Of a stretch of 64,000 bases of DNA, positions 1-8,484 are shown in pieces. The position numbers were made by a program, and so were the translations under genes. Origin of the DNA: CAIYPG01 sp903864555 (lineage in GTDB: Bacteria > Pseudomonadota > Gammaproteobacteria > Burkholderiales > SG8-39); assembly GCA_947474715.1 (NCBI GenBank), contig CANJJT010000005.1, forward strand, positions 1 to 64,000, given 5' to 3'. Every line of letters starts with the position of its first letter. Positions within the stretch are counted from its first letter, which is position 1. The notes beneath the pieces were generated by a model. It worked only from the letters and a program-made list of their open reading frames with translations. It did no database searches and was not told where the DNA came from.

Positions 1-1202
1 CCATAGACTGCGCCGATGGCGCGTTCGCCATGGCCGGCACGCAATAGCAGGTAGGTGATCAGCGGCAGCGTCATGCCGGCGCAGAAACTGGCCGGGAACA
101 TGATGGCCAGCGCGATGCCGTGGCTGGCGAGCAGGAACAGGGCGTAGCCTGAATCGGTCTTGGCCAGCCCTTCCATCACCGCCTTCATCAGCGGGAACAT
201 CTCGCCGTAGAGCGGCAGCGTGGCCAGCGCCAGCAGGCCCATGGCCACCTGCACCAGGGCGAGGAAGCGCACCGGGTCGCCGATGCGATCAATGCGCTTG
301 CGTATCCACAGCCCGCCGCAGGCCAGGCCGAGGATGAAGGCGGACAGCATCAGTTCGAAGGAGTGGGTGGAGGAGCCCAGCACCAGCGAGAGCATGCGGA
401 TCCAGCCGATCTCGTAGATGAAGGACGCTGCGCCGGTGAGTGCGGCGATCAGCAGCAACAGGCCGTAGGGTACTTCCAGTTCCGCGGGGCTCGCCTCGTG
501 GAACACCGGGGCCGGGCGCGGATCGGCACCCGGGGTGAGGAAGCAGACGAAGGCGGCCAGCAAGAGGTTGATGGCACCGGCGGCCATCATGGTGCCCGGC
601 AAACCCAGATGCTCGATCATCAGGAAGCCGCTGGCCAGCACGCCGATGGCCGCACCAAAACTGTTGGTGAAGTAGAGCATGGCCAGGGTTTCACCGGGCG
701 TCTGCGGATGGCGCCGGATGATGCCGGCGCTCATCAGTGGGAAGGTCATGCCCAGCAGGATGGATTGCGGCAGGATCAGCGCCGCAGCCAGCAGCCACTT
801 CAGCAGCGCGGTGGCGGTCTCGCTGCTGGTGGCCTCGTGCAGTCCGGGCAGCAGGCTGTCATAGGCGAGGCCGGTGATGCCGTTGAACACCGGATGGAAG
901 GCCAGCGCCGCCAGGCCGATCAGCGCTTCGGCGATGGCATAGCCGCGCAGCAGGCTGGTCCAGCGGTCCGACAGCCGGCTGCACAGCCAGGCACCGATGG
1001 CCATGCCGCCCATGAACAGGGCAAGCACCAGGGTCTGCGCATAGGCGGCATGCCCGAGGAACAGCTTGAGGTAGTGGCTCCAGATGGATTCGTAAATCAG
1101 ACCGGCAAAGCCGGACACGGCAAACAGCAGGAAAAAGGCGCCGCGGGAGATCACGCGAGCGGGCGTGGCAGCATGGACGGCAGTGGCTGGGGTGGTGCTC
1201 AC
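1..1202 (-). CDS. Membrane-fused spermidine synthase-like protein (N-terminal part, cut by window edge)
   Basis: The visible 400 residues form an integral membrane domain with about ten hydrophobic segments, beginning with the stretch FFLLFAVSGFAGLIYES near residue 22. That opening, and a second copy of the same fold after about residue 245 (TGAASFIYEIGWIRMLSLVLG), are typical of bacterial proteins in which a transporter-like domain precedes a spermidine synthase-type aminopropyltransferase domain. The catalytic half would lie beyond the left edge, so activity cannot be judged. I chose a GTG start because an AGGAAGGA ribosome site lies 10 bases upstream and the reading frame is open from there. 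A Fur-like operator lies about 30 bases upstream. A plain polytopic transporter is the alternative. Confidence 0.75.
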   Translation of the reverse strand, partial: MSTTPATAVHAATPARVISRGAFFLLFAVSGFAGLIYESIWSHYLKLFLGHAAYAQTLVLALFMGGMAIGAWLCSRLSDRWTSLLRGYAIAEALIGLAALAFHPVFNGITGLAYDSLLPGLHEATSSETATALLKWLLAAALILPQSILLGMTFPLMSAGIIRRHPQTPGETLAMLYFTNSFGAAIGVLASGFLMIEHLGLPGTMMAAGAINLLLAAFVCFLTPGADPRPAPVFHEASPAELEVPYGLLLLIAALTGAASFIYEIGWIRMLSLVLGSSTHSFELMLSAFILGLACGGLWIRKRIDRIGDPVRFLALVQVAMGLLALATLPLYGEMFPLMKAVMEGLAKTDSGYALFLLASHGIALAIMFPASFCAGMTLPLITYLLLRAGHGERAIGAVY

Positions 1203-1747
1203 GCTGGTTCTGTCCTTCCTGCGCCGGGGCAGATCATTATTATCATTTAACGGAGTATAACTAGGTGTCTATTAATTATTTACATTAATTATTATCAATG
1301 AATTTGACCGTTTTCGGCCTGCTCAAGGCTGGCAAGGGCCAGTTGACCGCGCCGCCCTAAGCGCCCCGGAGCAGGAGCGCGGCAATGGTAGCATCGGCGC
1401 TCCATGGCGCTTCGCGGTCCGTGAGCGGCATCAATCACGAGCGTCCTGAAGCGCCAGTCCACTGAAAAAAAAGGCTGAAATCGGCACTTTTATTCAGCGA
1501 ACTGGCGATTCGAGATTTGATCAGTGTTTCCCTAAGTCCGACAGGCTGCTCGACCTGAGCGGCGTTGGCTTTGCGCCTTTCCGCCGAATTTTCAAACGGC
1601 AAAGGGCATCCCATTGGCCGTTATTTTTTCGTGCATCATGGCTGAAATGAACGCTTTCCGGATCTTCAATCGCCGTCACGGTATCGGTGCCGGCCTCTGC
1701 CCTGGCAGCGGCCTTGCATGCCCAGGCCAGGCGGGCAGGGAGTCGAT
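1203..1747. other. Intergenic region between divergent genes
   Basis: No convincing coding sequence. The left part (about 1225-1310) is AT-rich and holds the Fur-like motifs. A loose inverted pair CGCCAGT / ACTGGCG flanks an A-run near 1455-1515. The rest shows no recognisable structure. It must hold the promoters for the leftward gene and for the rightward antiporter gene. Confidence 0.6.
1232..1250 (-). promoter_or_regulatory. Candidate Fur box
   Basis: Read on the minus strand, these 19 bases match the classical Fur consensus at 14 of 19 positions by hand alignment, including the uninterrupted core ATGATAAT. A weaker match (about 12 of 19) lies near 1284-1302 in the same AT-rich patch. 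The patch stands out from the GC-rich surroundings and sits 30-100 bases upstream of the spermidine-synthase-like gene, where a promoter would be expected. Binding by Fur is inferred only. Confidence 0.4.
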
Positions 1748-3007
1748 GTGATACCGACCACCATCCAGTGGCTGGCCGCAGTGCTGTTTGCCGTGGCCAT
1801 CCTCCATACCTTTGCCACCCGGTACTTCGAGCATCTGGCGCACAAGCACCCGGCGCATTCGGGCTTGTGGCATTTGCTGGGTGAAATCGAGGTGGTGTTC
1901 GGTTTCTGGGCGCTGGTGCTGATCATTGCCATGTTTGCCATCGAAGGACAGGCAACGGCCACAAGCTACATCGATGGCCGCAACTTCACCGAGCCCATGT
2001 TCGTGTTTGCCATCATGGTGATCGCCGGTACGCGGCCCATCCTGCAGTCCGCCGGTGCGGTGGTCCGCCGGCTGGCCGGCAGCATGCCACTGCCAGGCAG
2101 CATGGCGTTCTACTTCATCGTGTTGAGCCTGGTGCCCCTGCTCGGCTCATTCATCACCGAGCCGGCGGCGATGACCCTGGCAGCGCTGATCCTGTCGGAG
2201 CGGATTTTTTCCCGGCGCATCTCCGAGAGACTGAAATACGCGACACTGGGCGTGCTGTTCGTCAACATCTCGATCGGCGGAACGCTGACGCCCTTTGCCG
2301 CACCGCCGGTACTGATGGTGGCAGGCAAGTGGAACTGGGACATTGCTTTCATGATGAGCCAGTTCGGCTGGAAGGCGGCCATCGCCGTGTTCATCAATGC
2401 GCTGGGCGCCACGCTGGTGTTCCGGCGGGAACTGGCGGCCCTGCCGAAGGCGGAGCGCAATCAGGACAAGCTTGCAGTCCCCGGACTGCTCACCCTGGTG
2501 CACATTGCCTTTCTGGCGGGTGTCGTCTACTTCGCCCACCATCCGGCGATCTTCATGGGCCTGCTGCTGTTCTTCCTCGGTGTGGCGTCGGCCTATTCCC
2601 GCCACCAGGACCGGCTGATTCTGCGTGAAGGCCTGCTGGTGGCGTTCTTCCTGGCGGGGCTGGTGGTGCTGGGCGGGCAGCAGGGGTGGTGGCTGCAGCC
2701 GCTGCTGACGAGCATGAGCAGCGAGATGGTGTTCTACGGCGCCGTGGCCCTGACCGCCGTCACCGACAATGCGGCACTCACCTATCTGGGCTCCCTGGTG
2801 GAAGGCTTGTCGGACCCGTTCAAGTACGCGCTGGTGGCGGGCGCCGTTGCCGGTGGTGGCCTGACGGTGATCGCCAATGCGCCCAATCCGGCCGGTGTGG
2901 CGATCTTGCGCGGACACTTCCATGACAAGGCGGTCAACCTGGGCTGGCTGCTGGTGGCGGCGCTGCCGCCGACGCTGGTCGCGATCCTGGCCTTCCGCTT
3001 TCTTTAG
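1748..3007 (+). CDS. Putative Na+/H+ antiporter family protein
   Basis: A polytopic membrane protein of 419 residues with about eleven hydrophobic segments. It resembles the family annotated as putative Na+/H+ antiporter (Pfam Na_H_antiport_3): a conserved block LVPLLGSFITEPAAMTLAAL in the first third is followed by a second half-repeat with TAVTDNAALTYLGSLVEG. The acidic residues inside membrane helices (E in ITEPAA, D in TDNAAL) fit an ion-coupled exchanger. I prefer the GTG start because AGGGAG lies five bases upstream; an in-frame ATG 30 bases earlier at 1718 has only a weak ribosome site. It stands alone between two leftward genes. Ion specificity cannot be read from sequence. Confidence 0.8.
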   Translation: MIPTTIQWLAAVLFAVAILHTFATRYFEHLAHKHPAHSGLWHLLGEIEVVFGFWALVLIIAMFAIEGQATATSYIDGRNFTEPMFVFAIMVIAGTRPILQSAGAVVRRLAGSMPLPGSMAFYFIVLSLVPLLGSFITEPAAMTLAALILSERIFSRRISERLKYATLGVLFVNISIGGTLTPFAAPPVLMVAGKWNWDIAFMMSQFGWKAAIAVFINALGATLVFRRELAALPKAERNQDKLAVPGLLTLVHIAFLAGVVYFAHHPAIFMGLLLFFLGVASAYSRHQDRLILREGLLVAFFLAGLVVLGGQQGWWLQPLLTSMSSEMVFYGAVALTAVTDNAALTYLGSLVEGLSDPFKYALVAGAVAGGGLTVIANAPNPAGVAILRGHFHDKAVNLGWLLVAALPPTLVAILAFRFL

Positions 3008-3028
3008 GCGCGGCAGGTCACGACGGTG

Positions 3029-4612
3029 TCAGCGGCGCGAACTGGCGTCGGGCGTGTAGGGCGGCTGCCGGTTGATGCTGAGCCGGTCTTCGCGCAGCGG
3101 GTCGCTCACTAGAGCACAGGTGTTGTCGAACATCATGGTGTGGCGACCGACCGCGTCAAAGGGCTTCCAGTCGGGCAGTCCGGCATGCTGCGGATGGCCG
3201 CTGCGGGCGAAGGCCAGCCAGGCGCCCATCACCCGTTCGCACAGGGCTTGCTGCTGCGGGCCGCTGCCCAGCATCTCGCGCGCCGTGTCGATGGTGCCGA
3301 AGACGAAGGGGATGCACATCGTGTGCGGTGTCTTCAGCAGGCCGCCGACAGCCGGTGACTTCCAGGTGAACAGATACATCCACACTGGCGCGCCGCCCTT
3401 CGCCGCCTTGCGTTCGGCGGCGAGAATATCGTTGCGCCGGTACATGTGGTCGCTCATCGCCGCAATCATCAGATCGCTGGCCGTGGCCTGCGGTCGGCGG
3501 GTGGCGTAGTCCTGCATCAGGCCGGCGGCGGCATCGGCAGGAATGCCCATGAAGCGGCCGAGGCGTTGCTGCGCCTGCGGCAGGGTCAGGCTGAAATTGG
3601 CCGGGTTCGTCCCCAGCGTGAATGTCTGCTCGTCCTCGCAGGTGCCGATGAGCAGCGGCACATCGCGGCCGGTGTCTGCCGCCTCCGGATCGAAGGGATG
3701 CACCGCCAGATTGCGGCCATCCACGAGCGGGCGGAAGTTGTCGCCGGTGGCTGCCACGGCGCGCTTGCGCGCAGCCAGCAGCGCTTCGATGGGGAGGGCC
3801 TGCAGGCGCGCGACATCCGGGCGCGTCATGCCCAGTTCCGCGAGCAGGGCCTGGCTGCAGCGTGCCGCTTCATCGGGCGTGGCCATGCGGATAAGGGAGG
3901 AGGCGCTTTGTATCACCGCCTTGTGGAACAGCCCACGGGCGGCCGGCAGGCTCATCAGCACCGCCACCTTGGAGGCGCCCCCGGACTGGCCGAAGAGCGT
4001 CACATTGCCTGCATCGCCACCAAATGCGCCGATGTGGTCGCGCACCCAGCGCAGCGCAGCGACGATATCGAGCATGCCGTTGTTGCCGGCGTCGGCCAGG
4101 GTATCGCCAGCCTCCGGCAGCCAGCAATGGCCGAACAGATTGAGTCGGTGGTTGATGGTCACCACCACCACATCGCCCTGGCACGCCAGGATGCTGCCAT
4201 CCAGACCCGGGGCCGAACCCGAGCCGGCATTGAAGCCGCCGCCATGGATGTAGAACATCACCGGGCGCTGGCTGCTGCGGGAGACGGAACCCGCCTCGGC
4301 CGGGGTGTAGACATTCAGCACCAGGCAGTCCTCGCCGAGCGGACTGCGGTCGCGTATCCATTCGCGCCACACCAATCCGCTGGAGGGGTCCTGATCCTGG
4401 GGCGCGCGCGGGCCGAATGCCAACGCGTCACGCGTGCCGGTCCAGGCCGGTATGGGCTGTGGCGGCAGGAAGCGGTTCTTCCCGGCGGTGCTGGCGGCAT
4501 AGGGGATGCCCCTGAAGCGGGACACGCCGTTCTCGCGCAGGCCGCGCAGGCGCCCGGAGGCAGTCTCGATCTCGGTGCTGACGGCAGGCTCGCTGGGAAG
4601 AGGAGGGCTCAT
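3029..4612 (-). CDS. Carboxylesterase family protein (type B, PnbA-like)
   Basis: 527 residues, the usual length for type-B carboxylesterases such as bacterial para-nitrobenzyl esterases. The oxyanion-hole motif HGGGF lies at residues 123-127 and the block FGGDAGNVTLFGQSGG at about 197-212 carries the nucleophile S210. The usual GESAG elbow is GQSGG here. A downstream Glu in GTCEDEQTF and a His in TPHTMCIPFVFG fit the acid and base of the triad. No signal peptide is evident. It would hydrolyse carboxylic esters; the substrate is unknown. It is transcribed away from the CoA-transferase gene at 4931, so the two share a 318-base promoter region. Confidence 0.87.
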   Translation of the reverse strand: MSPPLPSEPAVSTEIETASGRLRGLRENGVSRFRGIPYAASTAGKNRFLPPQPIPAWTGTRDALAFGPRAPQDQDPSSGLVWREWIRDRSPLGEDCLVLNVYTPAEAGSVSRSSQRPVMFYIHGGGFNAGSGSAPGLDGSILACQGDVVVVTINHRLNLFGHCWLPEAGDTLADAGNNGMLDIVAALRWVRDHIGAFGGDAGNVTLFGQSGGASKVAVLMSLPAARGLFHKAVIQSASSLIRMATPDEAARCSQALLAELGMTRPDVARLQALPIEALLAARKRAVAATGDNFRPLVDGRNLAVHPFDPEAADTGRDVPLLIGTCEDEQTFTLGTNPANFSLTLPQAQQRLGRFMGIPADAAAGLMQDYATRRPQATASDLMIAAMSDHMYRRNDILAAERKAAKGGAPVWMYLFTWKSPAVGGLLKTPHTMCIPFVFGTIDTAREMLGSGPQQQALCERVMGAWLAFARSGHPQHAGLPDWKPFDAVGRHTMMFDNTCALVSDPLREDRLSINRQPPYTPDASSRR

Positions 4613-4930
4613 GGTCGGCGTTGTCGGTTGTTGTTGGAGTGCGGCGTGCTAAGGGATGAACGGATCATGGGTCATGCCTCTCCTGGGAATCCGCTACTTC
4701 AAAGGAAGCTTTTCCGATCATGCGCATGTCTGGAAATCGCTCAGCGCTTCCTCAGGGAAAGGACGGCATGCCACAGGATAAAATGCCTGCCGAAACTGCA
4801 GCCTGCATCCGGCCCGGAAGTTTGTGCCGGGGGCGCGATGAAGTCAACGGCGCCACGCTTGACCGTCACGGTGCCAAGCCTGTCGCATGAAATGTTTCAT
4901 TATCCTTTGCCGATTTCCAGTCAGGACTCC
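4613..4930. other. Intergenic region between divergent esterase and CoA-transferase genes
   Basis: I see no gene in this stretch. It presumably contains the divergent promoters, but no convincing -35/-10 pair or operator stands out. Confidence 0.5.
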
Positions 4931-6106
4931 ATGAACGCGCAGCCTTTCGATGGCATCACCGTCCTTGACCTCACGCAGATCTACAACGGGCCCTATGCTG
5001 CCTTCCTCATGGCGCAGGCCGGTGCCGAGGTGATCAAGATCGAGCCGCCGGGCGGGGAGCAACTGCGCAACCGTCCGAATCCGCTGCCCTTTGCCATGCT
5101 GAATGCCAACAAGCAGTCCATGGTACTCAACCTGAAGACGGCGCGCGGCAAGGCACTGTTCCTGCAACTGGCCGACCAGGCCGATGTGGTGATCGAGAAC
5201 TTCGCGCCGGGCGTGATGCCGCGACTGGGCATCGGCTATGACGTGCTGTCGGCGCGCAATCCACGCCTGGTGTTTGCTTCCGGCTCCGGCTACGGGGCCA
5301 CCGGCCCGTATCGTGACTATCCGGCCATGGACGTGGTGATCCAGGCGGTGTCGGGCTCCATCAGCATCACCGGCTTTCCCGACGGGCCGCCGGTGAAGAA
5401 CGGCCCGGCCATCTGCGATTTCTTCGGCGGCATCCATCTGTACGGTGCCATCGTTACCGCGCTGTTCCAGCGCGCGCAGACCGGGCGCGGCCAGCCGGTG
5501 GAGGTGGCCATGCTCGATGCCACGTATTTCTCGCTGTCCTCGCAACTGGGCATGTTCTTCGCGAGCGGCGAGACGCCGCGCACCGGCAACCGCCACGGCG
5601 GCATGGGCGTGGCGCCGATGAACCTGTATCCCACCCGCGACGGCTACCTCGCCGTGATGGCCAACAGCGACCGCGATTGGCTGACCCTGCTCGAGGGGAT
5701 CGGCCGCACCGGGCTGGCGCAGGACCCGCGCTTTCTCACCATGAAGGATCGCTGCGCCCACATGGACGCACTGGACGAGGAGGTCGCCGCGGGCACACGC
5801 AACTTCGGCAAGCAGGAACTGTTCGAGCGCCTGGCGGCGCAGCGCTTGCCCTGCGCGCCGGTGCGCGAACTGGAGGAAGTGGTGAACGACCCGCATCTCA
5901 TGGCGCGCGGCATGCTGGCCTGGCGCGAGCATCCGCAGTTCGGCAACATGCCGCTGCCGGCCAGTCCGCTGGTGTTTCCGCAGCAGGAGCGCGTCGAGTA
6001 CCAGTGCAGCCGGGAACTGGGCGCCGATTCCGCAGCGGTGCTGCAGCAACGCCTGGGATTGCCGGCGGCAGAGATTTCGGCGCTGCAGGCAGACGGAGTA
6101 ATCTAG
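4931..6106 (+). CDS. CaiB/BaiF family III CoA-transferase
   Basis: 391 residues with the family III CoA-transferase pattern. The opening is GITVLDLTQIYNGPYAAFLMAQAG, then EVIKIEPPGG, then NLKTARGK at about 67-74. The catalytic aspartate is expected at D134 in AMDVVIQAVSG, the equivalent of the Asp that forms the acyl-anhydride in formyl-CoA transferase. Enzymes of this class move CoA between carboxylic acids. The start at 4931 has AGGA four bases upstream; an in-frame ATG at 4892 is possible. The next gene, 92 bases on in the same direction, is an SDR protein, so the two may form a small acid-catabolism operon. The substrate is not identifiable. Confidence 0.88.
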   Translation: MNAQPFDGITVLDLTQIYNGPYAAFLMAQAGAEVIKIEPPGGEQLRNRPNPLPFAMLNANKQSMVLNLKTARGKALFLQLADQADVVIENFAPGVMPRLGIGYDVLSARNPRLVFASGSGYGATGPYRDYPAMDVVIQAVSGSISITGFPDGPPVKNGPAICDFFGGIHLYGAIVTALFQRAQTGRGQPVEVAMLDATYFSLSSQLGMFFASGETPRTGNRHGGMGVAPMNLYPTRDGYLAVMANSDRDWLTLLEGIGRTGLAQDPRFLTMKDRCAHMDALDEEVAAGTRNFGKQELFERLAAQRLPCAPVRELEEVVNDPHLMARGMLAWREHPQFGNMPLPASPLVFPQQERVEYQCSRELGADSAAVLQQRLGLPAAEISALQADGVI

Positions 6107-6198
6107 CGCCGCTGCCCTTCACGGGCACGGCCATTCTTGTGGCAGCAAGGCAGGTGGGCGCAGGCCGTCCTGCCATTCAATCAAAGGAGAGCAACAGC

Positions 6199-6972
6199 AT
6201 GGATCTCGGACTCAAGGGCAAGGTTGCCGTCGTCACCGGCGGCAGCGATGGCATCGGACGTGCAGCAGCGATCATCTTTGCGCGTGAAGGTGCGAAGGTG
6301 GCCATCGCCGCTCGCGGCAAGGAAGGCATCGACAGGGTGGTGGCCGAGATCAAGCAGGCCGGCGGCGAGGCCTGGGGCATGTCCGCCGACATGAGCACCA
6401 AGGAAGGCACGCAGGGTTTCATCGACGGGGTGGTCGGCCACTACGGCGGCATCGACATCCTGGTCAACAATGCCGGCAGTTCGGTGCGCGGCAATTTCCT
6501 CGATGTCACCGATGAGCAGTACCAGGCCGACTTCGACCTCAAGGTGTTCGGCGCCATCCGCTGCGCGCGCCTGGCCATTCCGCACATGAAAAAGCGTGGT
6601 GGCGGCCGCATCGTCAACATCACCACCATCGGCGCCAAGCAGCCCGGCGCGGGCAGCATGCCCACCACCCTGTCGCGTGCCGCCGGCATCGTGGTGACCA
6701 AGGCCCTGTCCAAGGAGTTCGCCAAGGACAACATCCTCGTCAACACCGTGTGCATCGGCCTGATCAAGTCCGGCCAGCATGACCGGCGCGCGCTGGCTGC
6801 CGGCGCCAATCTCGACGAGCACTACAAGAAGATGGGCAAGGACGTGCCGATCGGACGCGTTGGCGAGGCCGAAGAGGCGGGCAATGTCATCGTCTTCCTG
6901 TGTTCGGCCCCCGCCAGCTTTGTCACGGGCACCAGCGTCAACCTCGACGGCGGGACTTCCGGGGTGCTGTAA
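6199..6972 (+). CDS. SDR-family protein with replaced catalytic residues
   Basis: 257 residues of the short-chain dehydrogenase fold. The cofactor loop TGGSDGIG (13-20) and the NNAG motif (90-93) are intact. The catalytic tetrad is not. The position of the active-site Ser is T143 in NITTIG; thirteen residues on, where YxxxK is expected, the sequence reads T156-T-L-S-R160. The tetrad Asn (about residue 113) also appears to be replaced by Asp in FDLKVFG. The C-terminal LDGGTSGVL is normal. The start has AAAGGAGA eight bases upstream. It follows the CoA-transferase gene. It probably binds a nucleotide cofactor, but ordinary Tyr-based redox chemistry is doubtful. Confidence 0.85.
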   Translation: MDLGLKGKVAVVTGGSDGIGRAAAIIFAREGAKVAIAARGKEGIDRVVAEIKQAGGEAWGMSADMSTKEGTQGFIDGVVGHYGGIDILVNNAGSSVRGNFLDVTDEQYQADFDLKVFGAIRCARLAIPHMKKRGGGRIVNITTIGAKQPGAGSMPTTLSRAAGIVVTKALSKEFAKDNILVNTVCIGLIKSGQHDRRALAAGANLDEHYKKMGKDVPIGRVGEAEEAGNVIVFLCSAPASFVTGTSVNLDGGTSGVL

Positions 6973-6974
6973 GC

Positions 6975-7000
6975 GAGATGCCGGTGGTCACCGGCATCTC
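6975..7000. terminator. Perfect inverted repeat after the SDR gene, likely bidirectional terminator
   Basis: Two 12-base arms (GAGATGCCGGTG and its exact complement) are separated by two bases and start three bases after the SDR stop codon. The site lies between convergent genes (SDR rightward, diguanylate cyclase leftward). There is no strong T-run after the stem, so it may instead be an RNA-stabilising hairpin. Confidence 0.55.
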
Positions 7001-7056
7001 ATCGGGATAACTGCGAACAAGATTAGGGTGGGCGGCCCGCCGCTGCGCTGCGCAGA

Positions 7057-8115
7057 TCAGGCGGCGAACTTCACCACACCGTTGCGACCGCCCTGCTTGG
7101 CCAGGTACATGGCACGGTCGGCGCGCATCAGCAGGGAGTCGATGTTGTGGCCGTCGTCAGGGTAGCTGGCGATGCCGATGCTCACGCTCATGGTCACCGG
7201 CTTGTGGCCGTGGTCGAGGCGGCAGGCAGCGACGGCTTCCTTGATACGGCTGGACACTTCGAGGGCGCCGCTAGCGGGTGTTTCCGACAGCAGGGCGACG
7301 AATTCGTCGCCACCATAGCGGGCCACCACGTCGGTCTGGCGCAGCTCGTTGACGATGCACTGGGCAATCAGCTTGAGCGTGCGGTCGCCGGTTTCGTGGC
7401 CGAAGGTGTCGTTGACGTCCTTCAGCCGGTCGACATCGATCATCAGCATGCTGGCCTCGCGCTTGTAGCGCACCGCCTGGCCGAACAGCGGATCCACCGC
7501 GATGGCAAAGCCGCGCCGGTTGTACAGGCCGGTCAGTTCGTCGGTCTCCGAGAGCAGCTTGGTCTTGTTCAGGCCGTAGCGGATGTCGGCCGAGAACATG
7601 GTGGTGACATAGGCCACCAGCACCATCGGCGCCAGTTGCGCCGCCAGCCGGCCGACATAGCTGAGCGAGAAGATCTGCCCGAGCGAGGAGTTCTCCCCCA
7701 GCATGATGAAACAGGCGACCACCAGCGCCATCTCCAGCAGCGTGGCCAGTTTGCCCAGGGTCAGGGCACTCAGGATGATCACCAGCAGATAGGCATTGAG
7801 CAGCGGGCTCTCCAGCTTGCCGGTGAACCACACCGCCCAGGTCACGAAGAGGATCATGACCCAGGATTCCACCGCGATCTTCCAGCGCGATTCGACCTTG
7901 TAGAAGTTGGCGTAGTGGAAGCTCAGAATGAAGGCGCCGTAGAACAGCAGCGCCATGATGATGGGGGTGCGGTCCTCCTCGGCGGGGCCGCCGAAGCTCA
8001 GGAACAGCAGCACGAGGATGAGCAGCAGCCATTCGATTTCGGCCACTGTGCGTGATACGCCCCGCAATTCCTCCTGCTCGATGGTCAGAACCTTGGGTTT
8101 GTCGTCTTTGCGCAT
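7057..8115 (-). CDS. Membrane-bound diguanylate cyclase (GGDEF)
   Basis: 352 residues. About six membrane helices (roughly residues 27-180) precede a GGDEF domain that starts at SETDELTGLYNRRGF. The active-site signature is an exact GGDEF at 268-272. The inhibitory I-site RxxD (RQTD) lies five residues before it, so product feedback is expected. The enzyme would make cyclic di-GMP from two GTP at the inner membrane, with the membrane part acting as an unknown sensor. The gene stands alone and faces the SDR gene tail to tail. The start is the ATG before RKDDKPKVL; no other start competes. Confidence 0.92.
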   Translation of the reverse strand: MRKDDKPKVLTIEQEELRGVSRTVAEIEWLLLILVLLFLSFGGPAEEDRTPIIMALLFYGAFILSFHYANFYKVESRWKIAVESWVMILFVTWAVWFTGKLESPLLNAYLLVIILSALTLGKLATLLEMALVVACFIMLGENSSLGQIFSLSYVGRLAAQLAPMVLVAYVTTMFSADIRYGLNKTKLLSETDELTGLYNRRGFAIAVDPLFGQAVRYKREASMLMIDVDRLKDVNDTFGHETGDRTLKLIAQCIVNELRQTDVVARYGGDEFVALLSETPASGALEVSSRIKEAVAACRLDHGHKPVTMSVSIGIASYPDDGHNIDSLLMRADRAMYLAKQGGRNGVVKFAA

Positions 8116-8484
8116 CAGCCCCCCCGTGTCGCATAGCCGTGCCCGGTATATTGCGAGTTACTTCGTGCTTTATCTTTTTGAATCATGGAATTGCGAATTA
8201 AAAGCGGTTTCTACTGTACACCAATGGGGGCGATTCTGGAACCCTGTTGCAGTGCACTGTTGCAGTGCAGCGTGTGGATGGAGCAAGGCGGTGGCCACGG
8301 CGGCATAGGGCCGGACAAGGGGACCTTCATGCGTGGTTACGGCGACAGCGAGTCAGATCGTGTGCAGCGGCTGGCGGGTCATCGGCCGGCCGAACCGATC
8401 ATCAGGGTGGTCGGTTCAACCTGCTAAGCTCACCGGTTGTGGCCGCATCGGCCGACATCAGACCAGCCGGGGCAGTTGCAGTCC
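8116..8484. other. Intergenic region with a 13-bp tandem repeat
   Basis: This region lies between the divergent diguanylate cyclase and ABC exporter genes. It holds two adjacent exact copies of CTGTTGCAGTGCA (8244-8256 and 8257-8269). No gene is evident. The repeat lies about 215 bases before the exporter start and could be a regulator site or chance. Confidence 0.5.

Noticed and set aside
363..1250. Long plus-strand open frame (about 295 codons)
   Set aside because: It is the antisense shadow of the membrane protein read on the minus strand; its composition (Gln, His, Gly, Arg-rich) is typical of reverse frames in GC-rich genes.
3446..4930. Plus-strand extension upstream of the CoA-transferase start
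   Set aside because: The extension lies antisense to the esterase gene and reads as shadow sequence; the family N-terminus begins at 4931.
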